Shown here one piece after another: positions 48,407 to 57,807 of a stretch of DNA of 64,000 nt. Origin of the DNA: Pseudomonas sp. KBW05. GTDB taxonomy: Bacteria > Pseudomonadota > Gammaproteobacteria > Pseudomonadales > Pseudomonadaceae. A program made the position numbers and the translations under genes. Position 1 is the stretch's first letter. Every line of letters starts with the position of its first letter. Under the pieces are notes generated by a model. That model saw only the letters and a list, made by a program, of their open reading frames with translations, ran no database searches and was not told where the DNA came from. The stretch lies in contig NZ_QAJM01000016.1 in assembly GCF_003852405.1 (NCBI RefSeq), forward strand, positions 1-64,000. The letters run 5' to 3'.

Positions 48407-49219
48407 TTAAAGCGTCGCGTTCTTCAGCGGTTGCGGACGGTTGTACGCCCACCACAGCAGGCCCAGGCCGGCGAGGATCATCGGAATGCTGAGGATCTGC
48501 CCCATGGTCACCCAGCCCCACGCCAGGTAGCCCAGTTGTGCATCCGGCACCCGCACGAACTCGACGATGAAACGGAAGATCCCGTAGAACAACGCGAACA
48601 TGCCCGACACCGCCATGGTTGGGCGTGGCTTGCGCGAGAAGATGTAGAGGATAAGGAACAGCGCCACACCTTCCAACGCAAACTGGTAGAGCTGCGACGG
48701 ATGGCGCGGCAGTTGCGCCGGGTCGCTGAACGGTGGGAACACCATCGCCCATGGCACGTCGGTCGGCTTGCCCCACAACTCGGCGTTGATGAAGTTGCCG
48801 ATGCGCCCAGCGCCCAGGCCGATCGGCACCAGCGGCGCGACGAAGTCCATCAGTTGGAAGAACGATTTGCCGTTGCGACGGCCGAACCACCAGGCAGCGA
48901 TCATCACGCCGATAAACCCGCCGTGGAAGGCCATGCCGCCCTTCCAAACCTCGAAGATCAGCGTCGGATTGGCGATGTACGCCGACAGATCGTAGAACAA
49001 CACATAACCGAGTCGCCCGCCGACGATCACCCCCATCGACAGCCAGAAGACCATGTCGGAGAGTTTCTCCTTGGTCCAGGTCGGGTCGAAACGGTTCAGG
49101 CGCCGGGAGGCCAGCAGCCAGGCGCCGCCGATGCCGATCAGGTACATCAACCCGTACCAGTGGATTTTCAGCGGACCGATGGCCAGGGCCACCGGGTCGA
49201 TCTGCGGGTAAGGCAGCAT
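48407..49219 (-). CDS. lgt: Prolipoprotein diacylglyceryl transferase Lgt
   Basis: Lgt adds diacylglycerol to the lipobox cysteine of prolipoproteins in the inner membrane. The 270-residue protein has about seven membrane segments and the Lgt signature [15 protein letters not shown], plus the essential His region [15 protein letters not shown] and HGGFIG. GAGGAG precedes the ATG. It lies downstream of the TauE gene and upstream of thyA on the same strand. Confidence 0.96.
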   Translation of the reverse strand: MLPYPQIDPVALAIGPLKIHWYGLMYLIGIGGAWLLASRRLNRFDPTWTKEKLSDMVFWLSMGVIVGGRLGYVLFYDLSAYIANPTLIFEVWKGGMAFHGGFIGVMIAAWWFGRRNGKSFFQLMDFVAPLVPIGLGAGRIGNFINAELWGKPTDVPWAMVFPPFSDPAQLPRHPSQLYQFALEGVALFLILYIFSRKPRPTMAVSGMFALFYGIFRFIVEFVRVPDAQLGYLAWGWVTMGQILSIPMILAGLGLLWWAYNRPQPLKNATL

Positions 49220-49283
49220 TGCGACTCCTCGTTAATCATTCGTTATAGCGCCCGGACCATGCCGGGCTGCGATTAAGCCTGCG

Positions 49284-50066
49284 TTACAGCAAAAAATTCA
49301 AACCGACGCAAAACAGCAAAGCGGCGAACAGCCGCTTGAGCAAACGCGGCGACAACTTATGCGCCAGGCGCGCGCCGAAGCGGGCAAACACCATGCTGGT
49401 CAGGGCAATGCCCAGCAGCGCCGGCAAATACACGAACCCTAGACTATGAGCGGGCAGCAGCGGGTCATGCCAGCCCAGAATCATGAAACTTAATGCACTT
49501 GCCAAGGCGATCGGCAGGCCGCACGCCGAGGACGTCGCCACCGCCTGTTGCATCGGCACGCTGCGCCAGGTCAAAAACGGCACGGTCAGCGAACCGCCGC
49601 CAATCCCGAAAATCGCCGAAGCCCAGCCGATCACCGTGCCGGCCAGGGTCAAGCCGAGCTTACCGGGCACCGTGCGGCTGGCCTTGGGCTTGACCTCCAG
49701 GGCCAGTTGCAGGGCGATCACCAGGGCAAACACACCGATAACCTTCTGCAAGTGCGGGCCGGAGATCGCCTCGGCGGTCAGCGCGCCGAAACCGGCACCG
49801 ATCAGGATGCCCACGGTCATCCACACAAAGATCGGCCAACGCACCGCGCCACGCCGGTGGTGCTCACGCACGGCGTTGATCGAGGTAAAGATGATGGTCG
49901 CCAGGGACGTGCCCACGGCCAGGTGGGTCAGCACCTGCGGGTCGAAGCCCTGCAAGGTGAAGCTGAACACCAGCACCGGCACGATGATGATGCCGCCGCC
50001 CACGCCAAACAGCCCGGCGAGTACGCCTGCACAGGCGCCCAGCGCCAAATACAGCAAAAATTCCAT
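49284..50066 (-). CDS. TauE/SafE family membrane permease
   Basis: This 260-residue protein has about seven membrane helices and the two repeated TauE/SafE motifs (AGLFGVGGGIIIVPVL near the N-terminus and AIFGIGGGSLTVPFL in the second half). The family transports sulfite, sulfonates or related organic anions; the substrate here is unknown. A GGGG site precedes the ATG. It is the first gene of a minus-strand run with lgt and thyA. Confidence 0.88.
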   Translation of the reverse strand: MEFLLYLALGACAGVLAGLFGVGGGIIIVPVLVFSFTLQGFDPQVLTHLAVGTSLATIIFTSINAVREHHRRGAVRWPIFVWMTVGILIGAGFGALTAEAISGPHLQKVIGVFALVIALQLALEVKPKASRTVPGKLGLTLAGTVIGWASAIFGIGGGSLTVPFLTWRSVPMQQAVATSSACGLPIALASALSFMILGWHDPLLPAHSLGFVYLPALLGIALTSMVFARFGARLAHKLSPRLLKRLFAALLFCVGLNFLL

Positions 50067-50186
50067 GGGAGCCCCCCAAACAAGTCCGGCATGTTAACGG
50101 ATGGAAGGCATGCGACCCAACTGGTGACGATGGAACGCCTGCGCTTGAGTGCGTAGAGTGGCAAAAAACACAAAAGGGATCGCCTG

Positions 50187-50933
50187 ATGTGCCTGATTGT
50201 TTTCGCCTGGCGGCCAGGGCATGCCCAACCGCTGATCGTCGCGGCCAACCGTGATGAGTTCTACGCCCGCCCCAGCCTGCCGCTGGCCCAGTGGCCGGAT
50301 GCGCCCGAGGTCTACGCCGGGCGTGATCAGGAAGCCGGCGGTACCTGGCTGGGGGTGAATGCCGATGGGCGCTTTGCCGCCCTGACCAACATCCGCGACC
50401 CGCACCAGCCGCCAGCCCGCAAGTCCCGCGGGGAACTGGTGGCGCGTTTTCTCAATGGAACCCTGCCGATTGACGACTATTTAGCCGACGTTAACGGCCG
50501 TTCGATTGAATATGCCGGGTTTAACCTGTTGGTAGGTACGCCGGATGAGTTGTGGCATTACAACGCCAATCACACCGAGCCGACGCGCTTGCAGGCCGGC
50601 GTGTATGGGTTATCCAACGCCGGGCTGGATACGCCGTGGCCCAAGTTGCTCAAGGCCAAGGCGGCGTTGAGTGCGGTGCTGGATGACCCGCAGCCGGAGG
50701 CGTTGCTGGAGATTTTGAGTGATCCGCTGACAGCGCCGTTTGCCGATTTGCCGGATACCGGGGTGGGGTTGGCGACGGAGAGTCTGTTATCCAGCGTGTT
50801 TATTGCCAGCCCCAGTTATGGGACGCGGGCGAGTACGGCGTTGATTGTGAATGCGGATGGGACGCGAAGGATGGTGGAACGCAGTTTTGGGCCTCATGGG
50901 GGGCGGCTGGGTGAGGTAGAACTGGAGATTTAG
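50187..50933 (+). CDS. NRDE (TANGO2-like) family protein
   Basis: This 248-residue protein starts MCLIVFAWRPG with the conserved N-terminal cysteine and has the family motif AANRDEFYARPS and GGTWLGVNADGRFAALTN. It resembles N-terminal nucleophile hydrolases, but activity has not been assigned; the eukaryotic homologue TANGO2 is linked to lipid and haem metabolism. An AAGGGA site precedes the ATG. It is divergent from the TauE gene and convergent with ptsP. Confidence 0.88.
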   Translation: MCLIVFAWRPGHAQPLIVAANRDEFYARPSLPLAQWPDAPEVYAGRDQEAGGTWLGVNADGRFAALTNIRDPHQPPARKSRGELVARFLNGTLPIDDYLADVNGRSIEYAGFNLLVGTPDELWHYNANHTEPTRLQAGVYGLSNAGLDTPWPKLLKAKAALSAVLDDPQPEALLEILSDPLTAPFADLPDTGVGLATESLLSSVFIASPSYGTRASTALIVNADGTRRMVERSFGPHGGRLGEVELEI

Positions 50934-50950
50934 CGGTGTTTGGGCTGGCG

Positions 50951-51032
50951 CTATCGCAGCGATGCGGCGACCCGACAAGCCAGCTCCCACAGGGGAATGC
51001 ATTCCAAATGTGGGAGCTGGCTTGCCTGCGAT
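50951..51032. repeat. REPIN with one interrupted arm
   Basis: The right REP (51009-51032, TGTGGGAGCTGGCTTGCCTG core) is intact. The left copy contains about 15 extra bases (CGATGCGGCGACCCGA) between CTATCGCAG and CAAGCCAGCTCCCACA. It lies between the convergent NRDE and ptsP genes. Confidence 0.75.
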
Positions 51033-51046
51033 GGCCGCGCCTCGGT

Positions 51047-53326
51047 CTAGAGGGTTTTGGCCGAGGCCGGGTTGATCATCCGCGTCAGCCCCAGGTTCTT
51101 CAGCGCCAATTGCAACGAGCTGTGGATAACTTGCGGGTTATCAATGGTCATCAACTCCGCCAGCAGGTCCTTGGCCATGCCCAGGTCAACCTGGCGCAGC
51201 ATCCACTTCACCTTTGGCAAGTTGGTGGCGTTCATCGACAGGCTGTCAAAGCCCATCGCCATCAACAGCACCGCTGCCGCCGGATCGCCGGCCATCTCAC
51301 CGCAGATGCTTACCGGCTTGCCTTCGGCATGGGCGTCGCGCACCACGTGTTGCAAGGCTTGCAGCACCGCCGGGTGCAGGTAGTCATAGAGATCGGCCAC
51401 CCGTGGGTTGTTACGGTCCACGGCCAGCAGGTATTGGGTCAGGTCGTTGGAGCCCACCGAGAGGAAGTCCACCTGGCGCGCCAATTCCTTGGCCTGGTAC
51501 ACCGCTGCCGGAATTTCGATCATCACGCCAATCGGCGGCATCGGTACGTCGGCGCCTTCGTCGCGTACTTCGCCCCAGGCGCGGTGAATGAGGTGCAGCG
51601 CCTCCTCCAGCTCATGGGTGCCGGAGATCATCGGCAGCAGGATGCGCAGGTTGTTCAGGCCTTCGCTGGCCTTGAGCATGGCGCGGGTTTGGACGAGGAA
51701 AATTTCAGGGTGGTCGAGGGTCACGCGGATACCGCGCCAGCCGAGGAAGGGGTTGTCTTCCTTGATCGGGAAATACGACAGTGACTTGTCGCCGCCGATA
51801 TCCAGGCTGCGCATGGTCACCGGTAACGGGTGGAAGGCCTGCAGTTGCTCGCGATAAATCGCCAGCTGCTCCTTCTCGCTCGGGAAACGCTGGTTGATCA
51901 TGAACGGCACTTCGGTGCGGTACAGCCCCACCCCTTCAGCGCCACGCTGTTGCGCGCGGGCCACATCGGCCAGCAGGCCGGTGTTGACCAGCAGCGGTAC
52001 GCGATGGCCGTCGGTGGTCACGCATGGCAGTTCGCGCAAGGAATCGAGGCCCAGCGCCAGTTGTTTCTCTTCTTCCACCACTTCGGCGTATTGCTTGCGC
52101 AGCACGTCGCTGGGGTTGGTAAACACTTCGCCGCGATGGCCATCGACGATCATGTCGATGCCGTCGACCTTGGCGTACGGCAGGTCCACCAGGCCCATCA
52201 CCGTCGGGATACCCATGGCCCGAGCCAGGATCGCAACGTGGGAGTTGCCCGAACCCAATACGGAGACCAGGCCCACCAGCTTGCCTTCCGGCACTTCGCC
52301 CAGCTGGGTGGCCGTCAGTTCTTCACTGACCAGGATGGTGTTGTCGGGGAAGACCATGTTGGTAGAGCGGTCTTCCTGCAAGTAGGCCAGCAGACGGCGA
52401 CCCAGGTCGCGCACATCCGAGGCGCGCTCGCGCAGGTAGTCGTCGTCCATCATTTCGAAGCGGGTGACGTGATCGCTGACCACTTGGCGCAGCGCGCCCT
52501 GGGCCCACTGGCCGGTCTTGATCACGGTCTTGACTTCGTTACCCAGGGACGCGTCGTCGAGCATCATCTGGTACACGTCGAACAGCGCGCGCTCTTCGGG
52601 GCGCAGCTGGGTGGCCAGCTTGTTCGACAGGTTGCGCATGTCGGCGCGCACGCCTTCCAGGGCGGTCTTGAACAGTTTGATTTCGGCGTCGATGTCTTTG
52701 ACGGTCTTGTCCGGCACCACATCCAGGTCTGCTGGCGGCAACATGACCACCGCCGTACCGACCGCAGCGCCCGGCGAACCGGGTACGCCGACGAACTTGG
52801 CTTCCTGGATGCCCTTGCCCTCGCGCCCCAGGCCGCGAATCGAGCCGGTGGCCTCGGCGTGGGCGATTACGCCGGCGAGCTGCGCGCTCATGGTCACGAG
52901 GAAGGCTTCTTCACCTTCGTCGAACTGGCGGCGTTCTTTCTGCTGGATGACCAACACGCCGACAACGCGGCGGTGGTGAATGATCGGCGCACCGAGGAAC
53001 GAGGCGTAACGCTCTTCACCGGTTTCGGCAAAGTAGCGGTAACGCGGGTGATCGGCCGCGTTTTCAAGGTTCAGGGGTTCTTCACGCGTCCCCACCAAGC
53101 CCACCAGACCTTCATTGGGCGCCATGCTGACCTTGCCGATGGAGCGCTTGTTCAAGCCCTCGGTGGCCATCAGCACAAAACGGTTGGTCTCGGGGTCCAG
53201 CAGGTAAACCGAGCAGACCTGGCTGCCCATGGCTTCCTTGACGCGCAACACAATAATCCCCAACGCCGCCTTGAGATCCTTGGCGGAGTTAACTTCCTGG
53301 ACGATCTTGCGCAGCGTATTGAGCAT
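51047..53326 (-). CDS. ptsP: PTS-Ntr enzyme I PtsP
   Basis: PtsP is enzyme I of the nitrogen phosphotransferase system and phosphorylates NPr from PEP. The 759-residue protein has an N-terminal GAF domain (about 1-165), a swivelling domain with phospho-histidine loop GSGNSHVAILARAMGIPTVMG, and a PEP-binding barrel with RTEVPFMINQRFP and the catalytic cysteine in SICGEMAGDPAA. It follows rppH by 22 bp, a common arrangement that suggests one transcript. Confidence 0.96.
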   Translation of the reverse strand: MLNTLRKIVQEVNSAKDLKAALGIIVLRVKEAMGSQVCSVYLLDPETNRFVLMATEGLNKRSIGKVSMAPNEGLVGLVGTREEPLNLENAADHPRYRYFAETGEERYASFLGAPIIHHRRVVGVLVIQQKERRQFDEGEEAFLVTMSAQLAGVIAHAEATGSIRGLGREGKGIQEAKFVGVPGSPGAAVGTAVVMLPPADLDVVPDKTVKDIDAEIKLFKTALEGVRADMRNLSNKLATQLRPEERALFDVYQMMLDDASLGNEVKTVIKTGQWAQGALRQVVSDHVTRFEMMDDDYLRERASDVRDLGRRLLAYLQEDRSTNMVFPDNTILVSEELTATQLGEVPEGKLVGLVSVLGSGNSHVAILARAMGIPTVMGLVDLPYAKVDGIDMIVDGHRGEVFTNPSDVLRKQYAEVVEEEKQLALGLDSLRELPCVTTDGHRVPLLVNTGLLADVARAQQRGAEGVGLYRTEVPFMINQRFPSEKEQLAIYREQLQAFHPLPVTMRSLDIGGDKSLSYFPIKEDNPFLGWRGIRVTLDHPEIFLVQTRAMLKASEGLNNLRILLPMISGTHELEEALHLIHRAWGEVRDEGADVPMPPIGVMIEIPAAVYQAKELARQVDFLSVGSNDLTQYLLAVDRNNPRVADLYDYLHPAVLQALQHVVRDAHAEGKPVSICGEMAGDPAAAVLLMAMGFDSLSMNATNLPKVKWMLRQVDLGMAKDLLAELMTIDNPQVIHSSLQLALKNLGLTRMINPASAKTL

Positions 53327-53348
53327 GGCTCGGGGTCGAACTCCGTCG

Positions 53349-53828
53349 TCAGTCGCGCGCTAAAAGGCGCGGGGCAAGCTCTTTGAGAGCGCGACGGTAA
53401 ACCTCGCGCTTGAATGTCACCACCTGGCCCAACGGGTACCAATAGCTGACCCAGCGCCAGCCATCGAACTCCGGTTTACCGGTCAAATCCATCCGCACCC
53501 GCTGCTCGTTGGAGATCAGGCGCAGGAGAAACCATTTCTGCTTCTGGCCGATACACAGCGGTTGGCTGTGGGTACGCACCAGGCGTTGCGGTAAACGATA
53601 ACGCAACCAGCCACGGGTACAGGCCAGAATCTGTACATCTTCGCGCTCAAGGCCGACTTCTTCGTTCAACTCACGGTACAAGGCGTCTTCAGGGGTTTCG
53701 TCGGGGTTGATCCCACCTTGAGGAAACTGCCAGGCATCTTGGTTGATTCGGCGAGCCCATAGCACCTGTCCGGCATCATTCGTAAGAATAATCCCGACAT
53801 TAGGACGGAAACCATCGGGGTCGATCAC
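53349..53828 (-). CDS. rppH: RNA pyrophosphohydrolase RppH
   Basis: RppH removes pyrophosphate from 5' ends of mRNA and starts their decay. The 159-residue Nudix protein has the box [23 protein letters not shown]. The likely start is GTG at 53828, giving [16 protein letters not shown] after the initiator with GAGG 8 bp upstream; a longer frame to 53888 is not supported. It is divergent from the HAD gene and upstream of ptsP. Confidence 0.94.
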   Translation of the reverse strand: MIDPDGFRPNVGIILTNDAGQVLWARRINQDAWQFPQGGINPDETPEDALYRELNEEVGLEREDVQILACTRGWLRYRLPQRLVRTHSQPLCIGQKQKWFLLRLISNEQRVRMDLTGKPEFDGWRWVSYWYPLGQVVTFKREVYRRALKELAPRLLARD

Positions 53829-53971
53829 GGCAACAACCTCGCAAACGCATGTCGCCGCATTGTTCCACAAAGGTTGTTGCAGCGGCAACGAGGCTTCTTA
53901 CCTTATGTGCACTCTTGTGAAAAGACCGTATTCTGGACGCCTTTTTACAGACTTTTCAGCGAGTAACTGCA

Positions 53972-54628
53972 ATGCGCCTGGCTTTATTCGACTTGGACAA
54001 CACCCTTCTCGGCGGTGACAGCGATCACGCGTGGGGCGATTACCTCTGTGAACGCGGGATTCTCGACCCCATCGCCTACAAGGCCCGCAACGACGAGTTC
54101 TACCAGGATTACCTGGCCGGCAAGCTGGACAACGCCGCTTATCTGAACTTCAGTCTGGAAATCCTCGGCCGCACCGAGATGGCCCAACTCGACGAGTGGC
54201 ATCGTGACTTCATGCGCGACTGCATCGAACCGCTGATGCTGCCAAAGGCCGTGGAATTGCTGGCCAAGCACCGCGCTGCCGGTGACACGCTGGTGATCAT
54301 CACCGCCACCAACCGTTTCGTCACCGCGCCGATTGCCGCACGCCTGGGCGTGGAAAACCTGATTGCTACCGAATGCGAGATGGAAAACGGCCGCTATACC
54401 GGGCGCAGCACGGATGTGCCGTGCTTCCGTGAGGGCAAGGTGACGCGTTTGAATCGTTGGTTGGAAGAGACTGGGTTCAGCCTGGAAGACAGCTATTTCT
54501 ATAGCGATTCGATGAATGACCTGCCGCTGTTGGAGCAGGTGACGCATGCGGTGGCGGTGGATCCGGACCCGAATTTGCGGGCTGAGGCTGAGAAGCGTGG
54601 GTGGCCGGTGGTTACATTGCGCAGCTGA
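53972..54628 (+). CDS. HAD superfamily phosphatase (HAD-IB, SerB/HisN-like)
   Basis: This 218-residue protein has HAD motif [15 protein letters not shown], motif [12 protein letters not shown] and motif [15 protein letters not shown]. The HAD-IB helical cap and the WGDYL segment fit phosphoserine-phosphatase-like enzymes; some close relatives are annotated as histidinol-phosphatase. No histidine or serine biosynthesis genes are adjacent, so the substrate is left open. It is divergent from rppH. Confidence 0.82.
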   Translation: MRLALFDLDNTLLGGDSDHAWGDYLCERGILDPIAYKARNDEFYQDYLAGKLDNAAYLNFSLEILGRTEMAQLDEWHRDFMRDCIEPLMLPKAVELLAKHRAAGDTLVIITATNRFVTAPIAARLGVENLIATECEMENGRYTGRSTDVPCFREGKVTRLNRWLEETGFSLEDSYFYSDSMNDLPLLEQVTHAVAVDPDPNLRAEAEKRGWPVVTLRS

Positions 54629-54635
54629 TGGCCCC

Positions 54636-54718
54636 TTCGCGAGCAAGCCCGCTCCCACATTTTGACCGCCTTCTCATGTTGGAACTCGGTCGAGTGTGGG
54701 AGCGGGCTTGCTCGCGAA
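54636..54718. repeat. REPIN, outward TTCGCGAG ends
   Basis: REP copies at 54636-54659 and 54695-54718, spacer with TTGACCGCCTTCTCATGTTG. It lies between the convergent HAD and DUF2269 genes. Confidence 0.9.
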
Positions 54719-54741
54719 TGCAGACGACTCGGTCTTGAGCC

Positions 54742-55155
54742 CTAAACCGGCTTGGCGCCCATGAGCCCCGCAATCGCCACAAACCCCACCAGGCTGACCA
54801 CCGCCAGCACCAGGGTGAAATTCAGGCTACCGCCCTCGCCTTTACGCAGGCGGTTAAGCCGCGCCACCAGCCAGAACCACGCCAGCGCCGCCACAGTGTA
54901 GAGAATGCTGGAACCCAGGATCCACGTCTGCCCCAGCGGCCAGCCAACCAAATGCACCAGCCACCAGCCGGTAAACGGCATGCTGACCACGCAAATCCCC
55001 ATCAACAACCACACAAACACCCACGGGCGCTGCACGGTGACCGCCGGGCCGGCGCTGCGTTTGCGCCAGGCCAGCAGCGCCAGGCCCAGGCCGCTGAGCA
55101 GCAGCAACACCGTCGCCGCAATGTGGATAACTTTCAGGGTGATCAGGGTTTCCAT
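54742..55155 (-). CDS. DUF2269 family membrane protein
   Basis: This 137-residue protein has four predicted membrane helices, with histidines in the first (LKVIHIAATVLLLLSG) and third region (WWLVHLVGWPLGQTW) that are conserved in DUF2269. Function is unknown. It lies 41 bp downstream of ilvA on the same strand. Confidence 0.8.
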   Translation of the reverse strand: METLITLKVIHIAATVLLLLSGLGLALLAWRKRSAGPAVTVQRPWVFVWLLMGICVVSMPFTGWWLVHLVGWPLGQTWILGSSILYTVAALAWFWLVARLNRLRKGEGGSLNFTLVLAVVSLVGFVAIAGLMGAKPV

Positions 55156-55196
55156 CTCTCGTATTCCTTAAAGGCCGCCCCAATCAGCGTAGTCGC

Positions 55197-56711
55197 TCAA
55201 CCGAGGAACAGTTTGTAGGCCGGGTTATCGCTTTCATCCCAGTACGGGTAGCCGATGGCTTCGAGGGCTGCCGGTACCAAGTGACGCTCGTTCGCCGGCA
55301 CTTGTAGGCCAGCGACCACACGGCCGTCAGCTGCGCCGTGGTTGCGATAGTGGAACATCGAGATGTTCCAGCGCCCGCCTAATTTGTTAAGAAAGTTGAA
55401 CAAGGCTCCCGGACGCTCCGGGAACTCAAAGCGAAACACCACTTCATTGCTGACGTGCGCCGCATGGCCGCCAACCATATGGCGGATGTGCAGCTTGGCC
55501 AGTTCGTTCTCGGTCAGGTCCAGCACCGGAAAACCCTGGCCGGTCAGGCTGGCGATCAGCGCGCTGCGGGGGTCGGTGTCGGGGTGGGTCTGCACGCCAA
55601 CAAAGATGTGCGCCTCGCTGCCGGAGTGGAAGCGGTAGTTGAATTCGGTGATCTGGCGCTTGCCCACGGCCTCGCAGAACGCCTTGAAGCTGCCCGGCTT
55701 CTCGGGAATGGTCACGGCGATGATCGCTTCGCGGCCTTCACCCAGCTCGGCGCGCTCGGCCACATGGCGCAGGCGGTCGAAGTTGACGTTGGCGCCGGAG
55801 TCGATGGCCACCAGGGTCTGCCCGGTGACGCCACGGGTTTCCACGTATTTCTTGATGCCCGCCACGCCCAGCGCGCCCGCAGGCTCGGTGATGGAACGGG
55901 TGTCGTCGTAGATGTCCTTGATCGCCGCACAGATTTCATCGGTGCTCACGGTGATCACTTCGTCGACATAGTCTTTGCAGATATCAAACGTGTGCTGGCC
56001 GATCTGCGCCACCGCCACGCCGTCGGCAAAGATCCCCACCGTCGGCAGCACCACGCGCTCACCCGCCGCCATGGCGGCTTGCAGGCAGTTGGAGTCGTCC
56101 GGCTCGACGCCGATGATCTTGATCTCCGGGCGCAGGTATTTCACGTACGCCGCAATCCCGGCGATCAGCCCGCCGCCGCCCACCGGGACAAAAATCGCGT
56201 CCAAAGGCCCCGGATGCTGGCGCAGGATTTCCATCGCCACGGTGCCCTGCCCGGCAATGGTGTGCGGATCATCGTAGGGATGAATGTAGACGTAGCCTTT
56301 TTCGTCGACCAGTTTCAGCGAGTAGGCCAGGGCTTCCGGGAAGGAATCGCCATGCAGCACCACTTTGCCGCCACGGGAACGCACGCCTTCGACCTTGATC
56401 TCCGGGGTGGTCTTGGGCATCACGATGGTGGCTTTCACCCCCAGCACCTTGGCCGCCAGGGCCAGGCCCTGGGCGTGGTTGCCCGCCGAGGCCGTGACCA
56501 CGCCGCGCGCACGCTCTTCAGCAGTGAGCTGGGTCAGCTTGTTATAGGCGCCGCGAATCTTGAACGAGAACACCGGCTGCAAGTCTTCGCGCTTGAGCCA
56601 GACCGTATTGCCCAGCCGCTCGGAGAGCTGGCGCGCGGTCTGCAAGGGGGTTTCTACGGCAACGTCGTAAACGCGCGAGGTGAGGATCTTTTTGACGTAC
56701 TGTTCAAGCAT
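55197..56711 (-). CDS. ilvA: Biosynthetic threonine ammonia-lyase IlvA
   Basis: IlvA deaminates threonine to 2-oxobutanoate, the first step of isoleucine synthesis. The 504-residue protein has the PLP-lysine motif FSFKIRGAYNKL, the glycine loop VPVGGGGLIAGIA and two C-terminal ACT-like regulatory domains, as in the isoleucine-inhibited form. ATG at 56711 gives MLEQYVKKILTSRVYDVA; the longer frame is not supported. It is divergent from rpiA. Confidence 0.96.
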   Translation of the reverse strand: MLEQYVKKILTSRVYDVAVETPLQTARQLSERLGNTVWLKREDLQPVFSFKIRGAYNKLTQLTAEERARGVVTASAGNHAQGLALAAKVLGVKATIVMPKTTPEIKVEGVRSRGGKVVLHGDSFPEALAYSLKLVDEKGYVYIHPYDDPHTIAGQGTVAMEILRQHPGPLDAIFVPVGGGGLIAGIAAYVKYLRPEIKIIGVEPDDSNCLQAAMAAGERVVLPTVGIFADGVAVAQIGQHTFDICKDYVDEVITVSTDEICAAIKDIYDDTRSITEPAGALGVAGIKKYVETRGVTGQTLVAIDSGANVNFDRLRHVAERAELGEGREAIIAVTIPEKPGSFKAFCEAVGKRQITEFNYRFHSGSEAHIFVGVQTHPDTDPRSALIASLTGQGFPVLDLTENELAKLHIRHMVGGHAAHVSNEVVFRFEFPERPGALFNFLNKLGGRWNISMFHYRNHGAADGRVVAGLQVPANERHLVPAALEAIGYPYWDESDNPAYKLFLG

Positions 56712-56804
56712 CGGCGGGCTTCTACTTTCACGGTTTGGCAGGGCCAAGGAGTCTAACCCGGCTTTTGGCCGGGCGACCACACGAATCCCGAGGTTTTGTT
56801 GGGT

Positions 56805-56810
56805 TATACT
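56805..56810 (+). promoter_or_regulatory. Candidate -10 box of rpiA
   Basis: TATACT 40 bp before the rpiA ATG in the ilvA/rpiA divergent region. No clear -35 box. Confidence 0.4.
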
Positions 56811-56849
56811 CGCGCCCCTCGATAACTCCCCGCCCGTTCCGGAGCCCGC

Positions 56850-57521
56850 ATGACCCAGGATCAACTCAAACAGGCAGTGGCCCAGGCCGCCGTCGATTTA
56901 ATCCTTCCCAAACTCGACGACAAAAGCATCGTCGGCGTCGGCACCGGCTCCACCGCCAACTGCTTCATCGATGCACTGGCCCAGCACAAGGGCGCATTCG
57001 ACGGCGCCGTGGCCAGCTCCGAAGCCACCGCCGCGCGCCTCAAAGGCCATGGCATTCCGGTGTATGAGCTCAACACCGTGAGCGACCTGGAGTTCTACGT
57101 CGACGGCGCCGATGAAAGCGACGCGCACCTGAACCTCATCAAAGGCGGCGGCGCGGCCCTGACCCGCGAGAAGATCGTCGCGGCCGTGGCCAAGACCTTT
57201 ATCTGCATCGCCGACGCCAGCAAGCTGGTGCCGGTACTCGGCGCGTTCCCGCTGCCGGTGGAAGTGATCCCGATGGCCCGCAGCCACGTGGCCCGCGAGC
57301 TGGTGAAACTGGGCGGCGACCCGGTATACCGCGAGGGCGTGTTGACCGATAACGGCAACATCATTCTCGACGTGTTCAACATGCAGATCACCAACCCGGT
57401 GGAGCTGGAAACCCAGATCAATGCCATCGTCGGCGTGGTCACCAACGGTTTGTTCGCTGCGCGTCCGGCGGATGTACTACTGCTGGGCACCGCTGAAGGT
57501 GTGAAAACCCTCAAGGCATAA
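56850..57521 (+). CDS. rpiA: Ribose-5-phosphate isomerase A
   Basis: RpiA interconverts ribose 5-phosphate and ribulose 5-phosphate. The 223-residue protein has [15 protein letters not shown], the catalytic region [27 protein letters not shown] and a standard length. CGGAG precedes the ATG. A palindrome 20 bp after the stop is its likely terminator. Confidence 0.97.
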   Translation: MTQDQLKQAVAQAAVDLILPKLDDKSIVGVGTGSTANCFIDALAQHKGAFDGAVASSEATAARLKGHGIPVYELNTVSDLEFYVDGADESDAHLNLIKGGGAALTREKIVAAVAKTFICIADASKLVPVLGAFPLPVEVIPMARSHVARELVKLGGDPVYREGVLTDNGNIILDVFNMQITNPVELETQINAIVGVVTNGLFAARPADVLLLGTAEGVKTLKA

Positions 57522-57540
57522 GGCTTAACCCCTTGCTGTG

Positions 57541-57568
57541 AATGTGGGAGCTGACCAGCTCCCACATT
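57541..57568. terminator. REP-derived hairpin, likely rpiA terminator
   Basis: AATGTGGGAGCT and its complement enclose GACC, followed by TATTT. Like the palindrome at 22142 it is the outer part of two REPs with the interior lost. Confidence 0.6.
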
Positions 57569-57807
57569 TATTTCCATTGTCCAAAAGTTCTGTGTAACAA
57601 AAACGCTACTTTTCGCAGCACCCCTCGCCAAAATCGTGCGCCAAGTCACGACACTCAACACCGCCGCTGGTATCAAATCCGTTACAAATTACAGCCAGGC
57701 GACTCCCCCGTTTAACAATGCGCCAAATCACAATCGCCCAGGGAATGAGGCGCACATTGTGCAAAGGGTCTCGGCTTGAAAATCCCCATCACCTCAAGGA
57801 AGACCTT

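Noticed and set aside
57522-57807. Possible small gene or RNA in the rpiA-aaaA gap
   Set aside because: Apart from the hairpin at 57541-57568, no frame with a ribosome binding site and no structured RNA could be supported.
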